Part shown: positions 17,454 through 25,908 of the stretch, in pieces
Layout of the letters: the number at the start of each line of letters is the position of its first letter
How positions within the stretch are numbered: position 1 is the stretch's first letter
Assembly (NCBI GenBank): GCA_913041495.1
Contig: CAJWHT010000026.1
Coordinates: 1-40,607 of the forward strand
Length of the DNA: 40,607 nucleotides
DNA from: an uncultured Desulfobacteraceae bacterium
GTDB taxonomy: Bacteria; Desulfobacterota; Desulfobacteria; Desulfobacterales; Desulfobacteraceae
Reading direction: 5' to 3'
Notes under the pieces: generated by a model
Databases searched by the model: none
What the model saw: only the letters and a program-made list of their open reading frames with translations
Told to the model about the DNA's origin: nothing
Program-made: the position numbers and the translations under genes

Positions 17454-17909
17454 ATGTCCGTGACTATAAAAGATGCCACCCGAAAAGACATTGACCGCAT
17501 GCTGCCCCTGCTGGAACAGCTTTTTTCAATAGAAGCCGACTTCACCTTTGATCCTGAAGTTCAGCGCCGGGGACTGTCCCTGATGCTGGACGGCTGCGGC
17601 AAACACCGGGCTGTGAAAATTGCATACACCGAAGAAGGCCGGCTTGTGGGCATGTGCACGGCCCAGACCCGCATTTCCACGGCCCAGGGCAAGATATCCG
17701 CCGTCGTGGAAGACCTGGTGGTGGACCGGGACTTTCGGGGATTAAAGATCGGCCAGGCCCTGCTGGCCGCCATCCATGACTGGGCATCCGCCCGGGGCAT
17801 TACCGGACTGTCCCTGCTGGCGGACAAACATAATACGCAAGGATTGGCATTTTACCAATCCCAGGACTGGGAAACCACCGATCTGGTCTGCCTGACCAAA
17901 AAGATCTGA
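17454..17909 (+). CDS. GNAT-family N-acetyltransferase
   Basis: The 151-residue protein has the GNAT fold. The strand VVEDLVVDRDFRGLKIGQALL at about 83-103 carries the acetyl-CoA pyrophosphate loop (R/Q-x-x-G-x-A type, RGLKIGQA), followed by AIHDWASARGITGLSLLA and the terminal AFYQSQDWETTDL motif. It transfers an acyl group from CoA to an unknown amine. AAGGA lies 6 nt before the ATG. It is monocistronic, divergent from surE and separated from nifH by about 470 bp. Confidence 0.85.
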   Translation: MSVTIKDATRKDIDRMLPLLEQLFSIEADFTFDPEVQRRGLSLMLDGCGKHRAVKIAYTEEGRLVGMCTAQTRISTAQGKISAVVEDLVVDRDFRGLKIGQALLAAIHDWASARGITGLSLLADKHNTQGLAFYQSQDWETTDLVCLTKKI

Positions 17910-17917
17910 GCATGCCC

Positions 17918-17973
17918 CCCCTAAATACCATAGGGGACACAAGGAGCCGCTGTTTTTCATGACAGCCGTCCCC
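17918..17973 (+). other. Two mutually exclusive hairpins downstream of the GNAT gene
   Basis: CCCCTA (17918-17923) can pair with TAGGGG (17931-17936). The same G-run can instead pair, as GGGGAC (17933-17938), with GTCCCC (17968-17973), enclosing a GCTGT/ACAGC stem at 17949-17966. No T-tract follows, so a standard terminator is unlikely. It may be an mRNA 3' structure or a regulatory switch. Confidence 0.4.
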
Positions 17974-18102
17974 AATTTAACAAAATGGTATTTTTTTGCA
18001 GTCTCGGCCTAAAACACCTGACCTGAAGGCATTTGGGTTGATTTCAATCTGTTTTTTGCCCGGGTGGAAATTCATGTCACTTTTTATTTTACCAGCCTGC
18101 CA

Positions 18103-18118
18103 TGTAAAATTTCCAACA
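18103..18118 (+). promoter_or_regulatory. NifA-type upstream activator site (TGT-N10-ACA)
   Basis: TGT at 18103-18105 and ACA at 18116-18118 are separated by exactly 10 bases, the NifA consensus. It lies about 200 bp upstream of the predicted nifH transcription start, within the usual range for an enhancer. No nifA gene is in the window. Confidence 0.5.
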
Positions 18119-18130
18119 TAAAGGCATCGA

Positions 18131-18168
18131 ATTCCAATTTTGTAATTATATAATTGCAAAATTGGAAT
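18131..18168. repeat. 38-bp near-perfect AT-rich palindrome upstream of nifH
   Basis: The outer arms ATTCCAATTTTG (18131-18142) and CAAAATTGGAAT (18157-18168) are perfect complements. The core AATTATATAATT (18144-18155) is itself palindromic. Only one base pair (T18143/G18156) is imperfect. It lies about 145-180 bp upstream of the predicted transcription start. This is a probable protein-binding operator; the protein is unknown. Confidence 0.85.
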
Positions 18169-18287
18169 AAATCACAAGCTTTCCAACAATCCAACACCCC
18201 CCCATCTTTGTTCGATATCACCAATTCATTTTTTTTAATCAATAAAAAAAGCAGGTTATAAAACAGCACTTAATTTTTCCGCCCGGG

Positions 18288-18303
18288 TGGTCCAGCCGTT
18301 GCA
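18288..18303 (+). promoter_or_regulatory. Sigma54 (-24/-12) promoter of the nif operon
   Basis: TGGTCC-AGCCG-TTGCA has GG at 18289-18290 and GC at 18301-18302, 10 bases apart, with a perfect -12 element. Initiation near 18313 would give a leader of about 62 nt to the nifH ATG at 18376. No other promoter is evident before the first nif gene. Confidence 0.75.
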
Positions 18304-18363
18304 ATTTATGGAGGCCAAGGCGAACCGGCAGTTCCCTGACACTTGAAGCAGTTAAAATATTAA

Positions 18364-19200
<837 letters not shown>

Positions 19201-19225
19201 GCTGGAAAAGAAAGGAACCTGAATA

Positions 19226-19588
19226 ATGAAAATAATGATCAAATCCATCGTCAGACCTGAAAAAGTAAACGAAGTCATGGCCGCCCTCATGGAAGCGGGC
19301 TACCCCGCAGTCACCCGGATGAGTGTGGCCGGCCGCGGCAAACAGCGGGGCATTAAAATCGGCGAGATCACCTATGATGAAATTCCCAAAGAAATGCTGC
19401 TCACCGTCGTGGATGAAAAGGACAGGGAATTTGTCCTCAAAACCATCCTGGCCACCGCAAGAACCGGAGAAAAAGGGGCGTTTGGCGACGGCAAAATTTT
19501 CATCAGCCCCGTCACCGAAACCTACACCATTTCCTCCGGTGTAAAAGAAGCGGCAGAAGAAGACGTTGTGGCGGAGGTGGCCTCATGA
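19226..19588 (+). CDS. nifI1: Nitrogenase-regulating PII-like protein NifI1
   Basis: This 120-residue GlnB-family protein has the nif-specific T-loop region GRGKQRGIKIGEITYDEIPKE and the PII C-terminal signature GEKGAFGDGKIFISPV. In methanogens and other anaerobes NifI1 pairs with NifI2, and the complex binds NifDK to switch off nitrogen fixation when 2-oxoglutarate falls after ammonium addition. The position directly between nifH and nifD is diagnostic. AAAGGAA precedes the start, and its stop overlaps the nifI2 start (ATGA). Confidence 0.95.
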   Translation: MKIMIKSIVRPEKVNEVMAALMEAGYPAVTRMSVAGRGKQRGIKIGEITYDEIPKEMLLTVVDEKDREFVLKTILATARTGEKGAFGDGKIFISPVTETYTISSGVKEAAEEDVVAEVAS

Positions 19589-19965
19589 AAGAAATCATGG
19601 CGGTCATCCGCATGAACAAGATCAACCACACCAAAAAGGCCCTGATCGATGCCGGCGTCTCTTCCATGACGGCACTTGAGGCCCTGGGCCGGGGAAAAGG
19701 CCTGGTGAATATGGACCTGCTCAAAGGTGCGGAAATGGGATATGAAGAGGCCATTGCCCAGCTGGGGCAGTCCGACCGCCTCATCCCCAAACGTGCCATC
19801 TTTCTGGTGGTGCCGGACAAACTGGTGAAAAAGACCGTGGATACCATCATCGAAGCCAACCACACCGGGAAATCCGGGGACGGCGTCATCTGGGTCATGC
19901 CCACCTTCGATGCCATTTCGGTCCGGACCGCTGAACACGGAAATAAGGTCCTGGATGAATTTTAA
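19585..19965 (+). CDS. nifI2: Nitrogenase-regulating PII-like protein NifI2
   Basis: The 126-residue partner of NifI1 has the longer T-loop typical of NifI2 (GLVNMDLLKGAEMGYEEAI), and GKSGDGVIWVMP in the place of the PII C-terminal signature. It overlaps nifI1 by four bases, giving coupled synthesis of the two subunits. A 15-bp tandem repeat begins at its last codons (19957-19971 and 19972-19986), so the repeat sits across its stop codon and into the spacer before nifD. Confidence 0.95.
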   Translation: MKEIMAVIRMNKINHTKKALIDAGVSSMTALEALGRGKGLVNMDLLKGAEMGYEEAIAQLGQSDRLIPKRAIFLVVPDKLVKKTVDTIIEANHTGKSGDGVIWVMPTFDAISVRTAEHGNKVLDEF

Positions 19966-19986
19966 TCCGTCGAATTTTAATCCAAC
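19957..19986 (+). repeat. 15-bp tandem repeat at the nifI2 stop codon
   Basis: GAATTTTAATCC occurs at 19957-19968 and again at 19972-19983, so the unit is 15 bp, with the third bases of the spacer differing. The first copy holds the nifI2 stop codon. It looks like a recent slippage duplication in the spacer before nifD. Confidence 0.8.
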
Positions 19987-20037
19987 GATTTTTACCGCTG
20001 ACCCGCAACCCGTTGCAAAGAATATAAGGGTGACCAA

Positions 20038-21672
20038 ATGACAGGCAAACGAACGGAACCAATAGATCCGGAAAAACTAAAAAAAGAGATACTGGCCAAA
20101 TACCCGGCCAAAGTGGCCCGGAAACGGGCCAAACAGATTGTAACCAACACCATAGACGACGCAGGTGATGTTCCCCAGGTGCAGGCCAACGTCAGAACCG
20201 TACCCGGTATCATCACCCAGCGCGGCTGCTCCTACGCCGGCTGCAAAGGCGTTATTTTAGGCCCCACCCGGGATATCGTCAATATTACCCACGGCCCCAT
20301 CGGCTGCGGTTACTACTCCTGGCTGACCCGGCGCAACCAGACCAAACCGCCCACGGACCAGGACGAAAACTACATGACCTACTGCTTTTCCACGGATATG
20401 CAGGACGAAGACATCGTCTTTGGCGGGGAGAAAAAACTTAAAGCCGCCATCCAGGAGGCATACGACATCTTCAAACCCAAAGCCATCTCCATCTTTTCCA
20501 CCTGTCCGGTGGGCCTGATCGGCGACGACGTCCATGCCGTGGCCAGGGAGATGAAGGCAAAGCTTGGCATCAATATCTTCGGGTTCTCCTGTGAAGGCTA
20601 CCGGGGCGTCAGCCAGTCCGCCGGCCATCACATCGCCAACAACGGCATATTCAGCCATGTGGTGGGAGAAGACGACTCCGTCATGGACGCCGAGTACAAA
20701 ATCAACCTGCTGGGGGAATACAACATCGGCGGGGATGGATTTGAAATCGACCGTATCCTGGAAAAATGCGGTATTTCAGTGGTTTCCACCTTTTCAGGTA
20801 ACTCCACCTACGACCAGTTCGCCAACTCCCACACCGCGGATCTGAACACGGTCATGTGCCACCGCTCCATTAACTATGTGGCGGATATGATGGAAGAAAA
20901 GTACGGTATCCCCTGGATAAAAATCAACTTCATCGGTGCCAAATCCACGGCAAAATCCCTGCGGAAGATCGCGGCCTATTTTGAAGACGAGGCCCTGATG
21001 AAACGGGTTGAAGATGTCATTTCCGAAGAACTGCCTGAAATCGAAGCCAAGCGCCTGGAAGTCAAAGAACGCTGTGAAGGCAAGACGGCCATGCTCTTTG
21101 TGGGCGGCTCCAGGGCCCACCACTACCAGGAACTGTTCAAGGAAATCGGCATGACTGTGGTCTCCGCCGGCTACGAGTTCGCCCACAGGGACGATTATGA
21201 GGGCAGAAAGGTGATTCCGGACATCAAGATCGACGCAGACTCCAGAAATATTGAAGAGCTGACAGTTGAAAAAGATCCGGACAAGTTCAAGGCCAGGAAA
21301 ACGGAAGAAGAGATAAAAGCCCTGGAAGACAGCGGATACGCCTTTAAGGATTATAAAGGAATGATGCCGGAAATGGACAATGGCACCCTGGTCATTGACG
21401 ATGTCACCCAGTTTGAAACCGAAACCCTTCTGGAAATGTACAAACCCGATATCTACTGTGCCGGCATCAAGGAAAAATACGCCATCCAGAAAAGCGGTAT
21501 TCCCATGAAACAGCTCCACTCCTATGACGCGGGCGGCCCCTACGCAGGTTTCCGGGGCGCCATCAACTTCTACGAGGAAATCGACCGCCTGGTGAATGCC
21601 AACGTCTGGCAGTACCTGGAAGCACCCTGGCAGGCAGCGCCGCAGTTATCCGCAAAATACGCCTGGGAATAA
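20038..21672 (+). CDS. nifD: Nitrogenase MoFe protein alpha chain NifD
   Basis: The product has 544 residues. P-cluster ligands are C64 (RGCSYAGCK), C90 (GPIGCGYYSW) and C155 (STCPVGLIGDD). FeMo-cofactor ligands are C274 (MCHRSINY) and H494 (KQLHSYD). Q193 and H197 in VSQSAGHHIA correspond to the substrate-site residues Q191 and H195 of Azotobacter. Compared with Azotobacter there are about 50 extra residues between FAHRDDYEGR and the MMPEMDNGT segment, a feature of the NifD of Clostridium and other anaerobes. The Mo-type ligands argue against an alternative (V or Fe) enzyme. It forms the alpha2beta2 protein with NifK and is followed by nifK after 45 nt. Confidence 0.98.
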   Translation: MTGKRTEPIDPEKLKKEILAKYPAKVARKRAKQIVTNTIDDAGDVPQVQANVRTVPGIITQRGCSYAGCKGVILGPTRDIVNITHGPIGCGYYSWLTRRNQTKPPTDQDENYMTYCFSTDMQDEDIVFGGEKKLKAAIQEAYDIFKPKAISIFSTCPVGLIGDDVHAVAREMKAKLGINIFGFSCEGYRGVSQSAGHHIANNGIFSHVVGEDDSVMDAEYKINLLGEYNIGGDGFEIDRILEKCGISVVSTFSGNSTYDQFANSHTADLNTVMCHRSINYVADMMEEKYGIPWIKINFIGAKSTAKSLRKIAAYFEDEALMKRVEDVISEELPEIEAKRLEVKERCEGKTAMLFVGGSRAHHYQELFKEIGMTVVSAGYEFAHRDDYEGRKVIPDIKIDADSRNIEELTVEKDPDKFKARKTEEEIKALEDSGYAFKDYKGMMPEMDNGTLVIDDVTQFETETLLEMYKPDIYCAGIKEKYAIQKSGIPMKQLHSYDAGGPYAGFRGAINFYEEIDRLVNANVWQYLEAPWQAAPQLSAKYAWE

Positions 21673-21717
21673 GACAAGAAAAAGTACAACGATATAAGAT
21701 CAGCACTGGAGAAAGAT

Positions 21718-23094
21718 ATGCTGTTAAGACATACAAACACAGAAATTAAAGAACGATCGTCCTTGACCGTCAACCCGGCCAAGACCTGCCAGCCTATCGG
21801 CGCCATGTACGCGGCCCTTGGGATCCACGGCTGCCTGCCTCACAGCCACGGGTCCCAGGGCTGCTGCGCCTACCACAGGTCCACCTTGACCCGGCATTAC
21901 AGAGAGCCGGTTATGGCCGCCACCTCCTCCTTTACGGAAGGATCCTCGGTCTTCGGGGGACAGGCCAACCTGGTCCAGGCCATTGACAATATTTTCACCA
22001 CCTATGATCCGGACCTCATTGCAGTCCATACCACCTGCCTGTCCGAAACCATCGGGGACGATGTAAACCAGATCGTCAGCAAGGCGGTCAATGATGGAAA
22101 GGTTCCGGAAGGCAAGCATGTCATCCATGCCTCCACCCCGTCCTACGTAGGTTCCCACATCACGGGATTTGCAAACATGACCAAATCCATGGCCATCCAG
22201 TTTGCACAAAAAACCGGGAAATCCAACGGCAAGTTCAACATTGTTCCCGGATTTGTGGAACCTTCGGATATGGTGGAAATCCGCCGGCTGACCACCGAAC
22301 TGGGCTTAAAGCCCATCCTCTTCCCGGACACCTCCGGTGTGCTCAACGGCCCCCTCACGGGCAAGTACAGCATGTTTCCCAAAGGAGGGGTGACCATTGA
22401 TGAACTCAAGAGCACCGGGGACAGCATCGGCAGCATCGGCTTAGGTCCCCTTGCCTCCGCAGACGCGGTCCGGGCGCTTGACACCCAGTTCAAGGTGCCC
22501 TGCCAGGTGCTTGACCTGCCCATCGGCATGCTGGCCACGGACCGGTTCATCGACACCCTCAGGACCGCAGCCGGGGTATCCGTGCCGGACACCATCACAA
22601 AGGAGCGTGGGATGCTTCTGGATGTCATTTCCGACATGCACCAGTACCTCTACGGCAAAAAAGTGGCCCTGGCAGGAGATCCCGATCATCTCATCCCCTT
22701 GACCGAATTCCTGATCACCATGGGTATGAAGCCGGTCCACATCGTCACCGGCACCCCGGGCAAGGCCTTTGAAAAGCGGATCAAAGAGATGACATCCCAC
22801 CTGGATTACGAGGTCAACGTGAAAGGTCCCGGCGACATGTTCACCCTCCACCAGTGGATCAAGAACGACCCTGTTGACCTGCTGATGGCCAACACCTACG
22901 GCAAGTACATCGCCCGGGATGACGACATCCCCTACGTCCGCTACGGCTTCCCCATCCTTGACCGCATCGGCCATTCCTACTTCCCTTCCGTGGGATACCA
23001 GGGCGGCCTGCGGCTCATCGAAAAAATCCTGGATGCCATCATGGATCGCCTGGACAGGGATGCGCCCGAGGAAAAATTTGAGTTAGTCATGTAG
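21718..23094 (+). CDS. nifK: Nitrogenase MoFe protein beta chain NifK
   Basis: The 458-residue beta chain lacks the long N-terminal extension of Azotobacter NifK (523 residues), as is usual for the anaerobe-type enzyme whose NifD carries the compensating insertion. P-cluster ligands are C24 (KTCQP), C49 (GSQGCCAYHR) and C107 (TTCLSETIGDD). An unusual second Cys, C50, follows directly where Azotobacter has Val. GGAGAAAG precedes the ATG. nifE follows after 22 nt. Confidence 0.98.
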   Translation: MLLRHTNTEIKERSSLTVNPAKTCQPIGAMYAALGIHGCLPHSHGSQGCCAYHRSTLTRHYREPVMAATSSFTEGSSVFGGQANLVQAIDNIFTTYDPDLIAVHTTCLSETIGDDVNQIVSKAVNDGKVPEGKHVIHASTPSYVGSHITGFANMTKSMAIQFAQKTGKSNGKFNIVPGFVEPSDMVEIRRLTTELGLKPILFPDTSGVLNGPLTGKYSMFPKGGVTIDELKSTGDSIGSIGLGPLASADAVRALDTQFKVPCQVLDLPIGMLATDRFIDTLRTAAGVSVPDTITKERGMLLDVISDMHQYLYGKKVALAGDPDHLIPLTEFLITMGMKPVHIVTGTPGKAFEKRIKEMTSHLDYEVNVKGPGDMFTLHQWIKNDPVDLLMANTYGKYIARDDDIPYVRYGFPILDRIGHSYFPSVGYQGGLRLIEKILDAIMDRLDRDAPEEKFELVM

Positions 23095-23116
23095 TGCAAG
23101 ACTTAAGGATGCAACG

Positions 23117-24496
23117 ATGAAATCCATCTCCGTACTGAAGGATAGAAAAAAACAGATCTTTGAGAAGGGCGGCAGCGAACCCTTTGATATGAGTTGTGAA
23201 AAAAAGAGCCTGGCCGGGGCCGTGAGCCAGCGGGCCTGTGTCTTTTGCGGCTCCAGGGTGGTGCTTTACCCCATCGCGGACGCCCTCCATCTCATCCACG
23301 GGCCCATCGGCTGCGCCTCCTATACCTGGGATATCAGGGGGGCCCTGTCCTCGGGGCCGGAACTCCACCGGATGAGTTTTTCAACGGATCTGTCTGAAAC
23401 CGACGTGATTTACGGCGGGGAAAAAAAGCTGAAGATGGCCCTGACGGAACTGATCGACCAGTACAGCCCCAAGGCGGCCTTCATCTATTGTACCTGTATC
23501 GTGGGGATTATCGGAGATGATGTGGATGCGGTGTGCCGGGAGGTGGAAGCTGCCACCGGCATCCCGGTGATCCCGGTGCATTCCGAAGGATTCAAGGGCA
23601 CCAAAAAGGACGGTTACAAGGCGGCATGCGACGCCTTGTTCAACCTGGTGCGCCGGTATCCGAATCCGGAGCCCAAGCCCCTGTCCATTAACATCTTAGG
23701 AGAGTTCAACATCGGCGGGGAAACCTGGATCATCAAGCGCTACTATGAGGCCATGGGCATCAACGTGGTGTCGGTGATCACCGGCGACGGGCGGGTGGAG
23801 GAGGTAACCCGGGCAGCCACGGCCACACTGAACGTGGTCCAGTGTTCCGGCTCGGTCACCCACCTGGCCAAGATGATGGAAGAAGAATACGGTATTCCTT
23901 ATATCCGGGTCTCCTATTTCGGTATCGAAGACACCTCGGACGCCCTGTACCGGGTGGCTGAATTCTTCAAGGACGCCCCTGAAGTCATGGAGAAGACCCG
24001 GGAACTCATCCTAAATGAAGTCAAGGCGGTGATCCCCGGCCTTGAAACCGTTAAAAAAGACCTTGCAGGGAAGAGGGCGGCACTATACGTTGGGGGGGCC
24101 TTCAAAGCCTTCTCCCTGATCAAGGCACTTAAAACCATCGGCATGGATGTGGTGCTGGCCGGCTCCCAGACCGGGACCAGCGAAGACTATGCCATCCTGC
24201 GTGATATGTGCGCCGACGGCACCGTCATCCTTGACGATGCCAATCCCCTGGAACTGGCCAAATACGTCATGGAAAAAAACGCCGATCTCTTTATCGGCGG
24301 GGTCAAGGAACGCCCCATCGCCTACAAGCTGGGCATCGGGTTCTGTGACCACAACCATGAACGTAAAATCCCCCTGGCCGGATTCGAAGGCATGGCCAAC
24401 TTTGCCAGAGAAGTCCATGAAACCGTGACCAGCCCTATCTGGGACCTGGTTCCCCGCAGAGCGAACAAAAACACCGGCAAAGGAAATGGAAAATGA
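23117..24496 (+). CDS. nifE: FeMo-cofactor scaffold protein NifE
   Basis: The 459-residue protein is homologous to NifD and with NifN forms the scaffold on which the NifB-cofactor is matured with Mo and homocitrate. Cluster-type Cys residues are C41 and C44 (ACVFCGSR), C66 (HGPIGCASYTW) and the CTCIVGIIGDD segment. The FeMo-co His region of NifD is replaced, as expected for NifE, in the C-terminal FCDHNHERKIPLAGFEG. AAGGATG precedes the start. Its stop overlaps the nifN start (ATGA). Confidence 0.96.
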   Translation: MKSISVLKDRKKQIFEKGGSEPFDMSCEKKSLAGAVSQRACVFCGSRVVLYPIADALHLIHGPIGCASYTWDIRGALSSGPELHRMSFSTDLSETDVIYGGEKKLKMALTELIDQYSPKAAFIYCTCIVGIIGDDVDAVCREVEAATGIPVIPVHSEGFKGTKKDGYKAACDALFNLVRRYPNPEPKPLSINILGEFNIGGETWIIKRYYEAMGINVVSVITGDGRVEEVTRAATATLNVVQCSGSVTHLAKMMEEEYGIPYIRVSYFGIEDTSDALYRVAEFFKDAPEVMEKTRELILNEVKAVIPGLETVKKDLAGKRAALYVGGAFKAFSLIKALKTIGMDVVLAGSQTGTSEDYAILRDMCADGTVILDDANPLELAKYVMEKNADLFIGGVKERPIAYKLGIGFCDHNHERKIPLAGFEGMANFAREVHETVTSPIWDLVPRRANKNTGKGNGK

Positions 24497-25890
24497 CCAA
24501 GGAACGCCCGAGCAAACCTTATACCGCGACCCAGAATGCCTGCAAGATGTGTACGCCTTTAGGGGCTGCCCTTGCCTTCCACGGAATTGAACGAAGCGTA
24601 CCGCTTCTCCACGGTTCACAGGGGTGCGCCACCTATATGCGGCGGTATCTCATCAGCCACTTCAAGGAACCTGTGGATATCGCCTCTTCAAACTTCAGCG
24701 AGGAAACAGCCGTCTTCGGCGGCGGGGCCAACCTGAAACAGGCCATTGAAAATGTGGCCCGGCAGTACAGCCCTTCCATGATCGGTATCGCCACCACCTG
24801 CCTGTCCGAGACCATCGGGGACGATGTTCCCATGATCCTGGCCGGCATGGGGGCGTCTATAAAGGGCACGTCATTGGTCCATGTTTCCACCCCCTCCTAT
24901 ACCGGCACCCATATGGACGGGTTTCACCAGGCCGTGGCCGCCGTGGTGGACCGGTTCAACCCGGCCGACAAACGGATCGGTTACAAACCCAAAAAGAAAA
25001 AAACCGTCAATCTCTTTCCCGGCATGATCTCCAACGCGGATATCCGCCACCTGAAAGAGATTTTCGAAACGTTTCACACGCCCTGCACGGTGCTGCCGGA
25101 TTATTCCGAACGGCTGGAAGGTCCCTCCTGGCAGGAGTACCAACCCATCCAGGAAGGGGGTACCCCCATTTCGGTCATTGAAAAGATGAACGTGGCCGTC
25201 CACAGCCTGGAGTTCGGTGCCGTGCTGGCCCTGAACGCAGACAAGGGCGTGGACACGGCAGGCGGGATTTTAAAGGACCGCTTTGACATCCCCTGTACCC
25301 GGATGCCCATTCCCATGGGGGTCAAGGCCACGGACCGGTTTTTTGAAACCCTGTCGGAGGTTACCGGAAAGCCCGTGCCGGAACGGTATCAGAAAGAAAA
25401 ATGGCGGCTGGTGGATGCCTATGTGGACGGCAATAAATACGTGTCCCAGAAAAAAGCCGTGATCTACGGTGAAGAAGATTTCGTGGTCAGCCTGGCCGGT
25501 TTTCTCTCTGAGATCGGTATTATCCCGGTGATCTGCGCCACAGGCGGCAAAAGCGGATTATTCCGGCAAGCCCTGGAACAGACATTGCCGGAAACCGTAT
25601 GGGACCAGATGCAGATCCACGACAACATGGACTTCACCCGGATCGAAGAACGGGCCGCCGCCCTGCCGGACCCTCCTGATCTGATCATCGGCAACTCCAA
25701 GGGTTATGCCATGGCCCGGCGGCTGAACGTTCCCCTGGTCAGGGCGGGTTTCCCCATCCACGACAGGGTGGGCGGCTCAAGAATTCTCCACATCGGATAC
25801 AAGGGCGCCCAGAACCTGTTCGATACCATTGTCAACGCCATTCTTGAAAAACGGCAGAGCGATTCTTCCGTTGGCTATTCATATATGTAA
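24493..25890 (+). CDS. nifN: FeMo-cofactor scaffold protein NifN
   Basis: The 465-residue partner of NifE is homologous to NifK: C17-K-M-C20, GSQGCATYMRRY and TTCLSETIGDD are the conserved Cys segments, and it ends in the NifK-like HIGYKGAQNL region. It is a stand-alone NifN without the NifB or NifX fusions seen in some clostridia. Overlap by four bases with nifE implies stoichiometric synthesis. nifB follows after 18 nt. Confidence 0.96.
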   Translation: MTKERPSKPYTATQNACKMCTPLGAALAFHGIERSVPLLHGSQGCATYMRRYLISHFKEPVDIASSNFSEETAVFGGGANLKQAIENVARQYSPSMIGIATTCLSETIGDDVPMILAGMGASIKGTSLVHVSTPSYTGTHMDGFHQAVAAVVDRFNPADKRIGYKPKKKKTVNLFPGMISNADIRHLKEIFETFHTPCTVLPDYSERLEGPSWQEYQPIQEGGTPISVIEKMNVAVHSLEFGAVLALNADKGVDTAGGILKDRFDIPCTRMPIPMGVKATDRFFETLSEVTGKPVPERYQKEKWRLVDAYVDGNKYVSQKKAVIYGEEDFVVSLAGFLSEIGIIPVICATGGKSGLFRQALEQTLPETVWDQMQIHDNMDFTRIEERAAALPDPPDLIIGNSKGYAMARRLNVPLVRAGFPIHDRVGGSRILHIGYKGAQNLFDTIVNAILEKRQSDSSVGYSYM

Positions 25891-25908
25891 AAAATGAAGG
25901 ACAGACCC

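Noticed and set aside
17951-17964. TGT...ACA at the hairpin after the GNAT gene as a NifA site.
   Set aside because: The spacing is 8 bases, not 10, and it is over 340 bp from the nif promoter.
20794-21519. 241-residue open frame antisense to nifD.
   Set aside because: nifD is certain here and the antisense frame has no family similarity or start signal.
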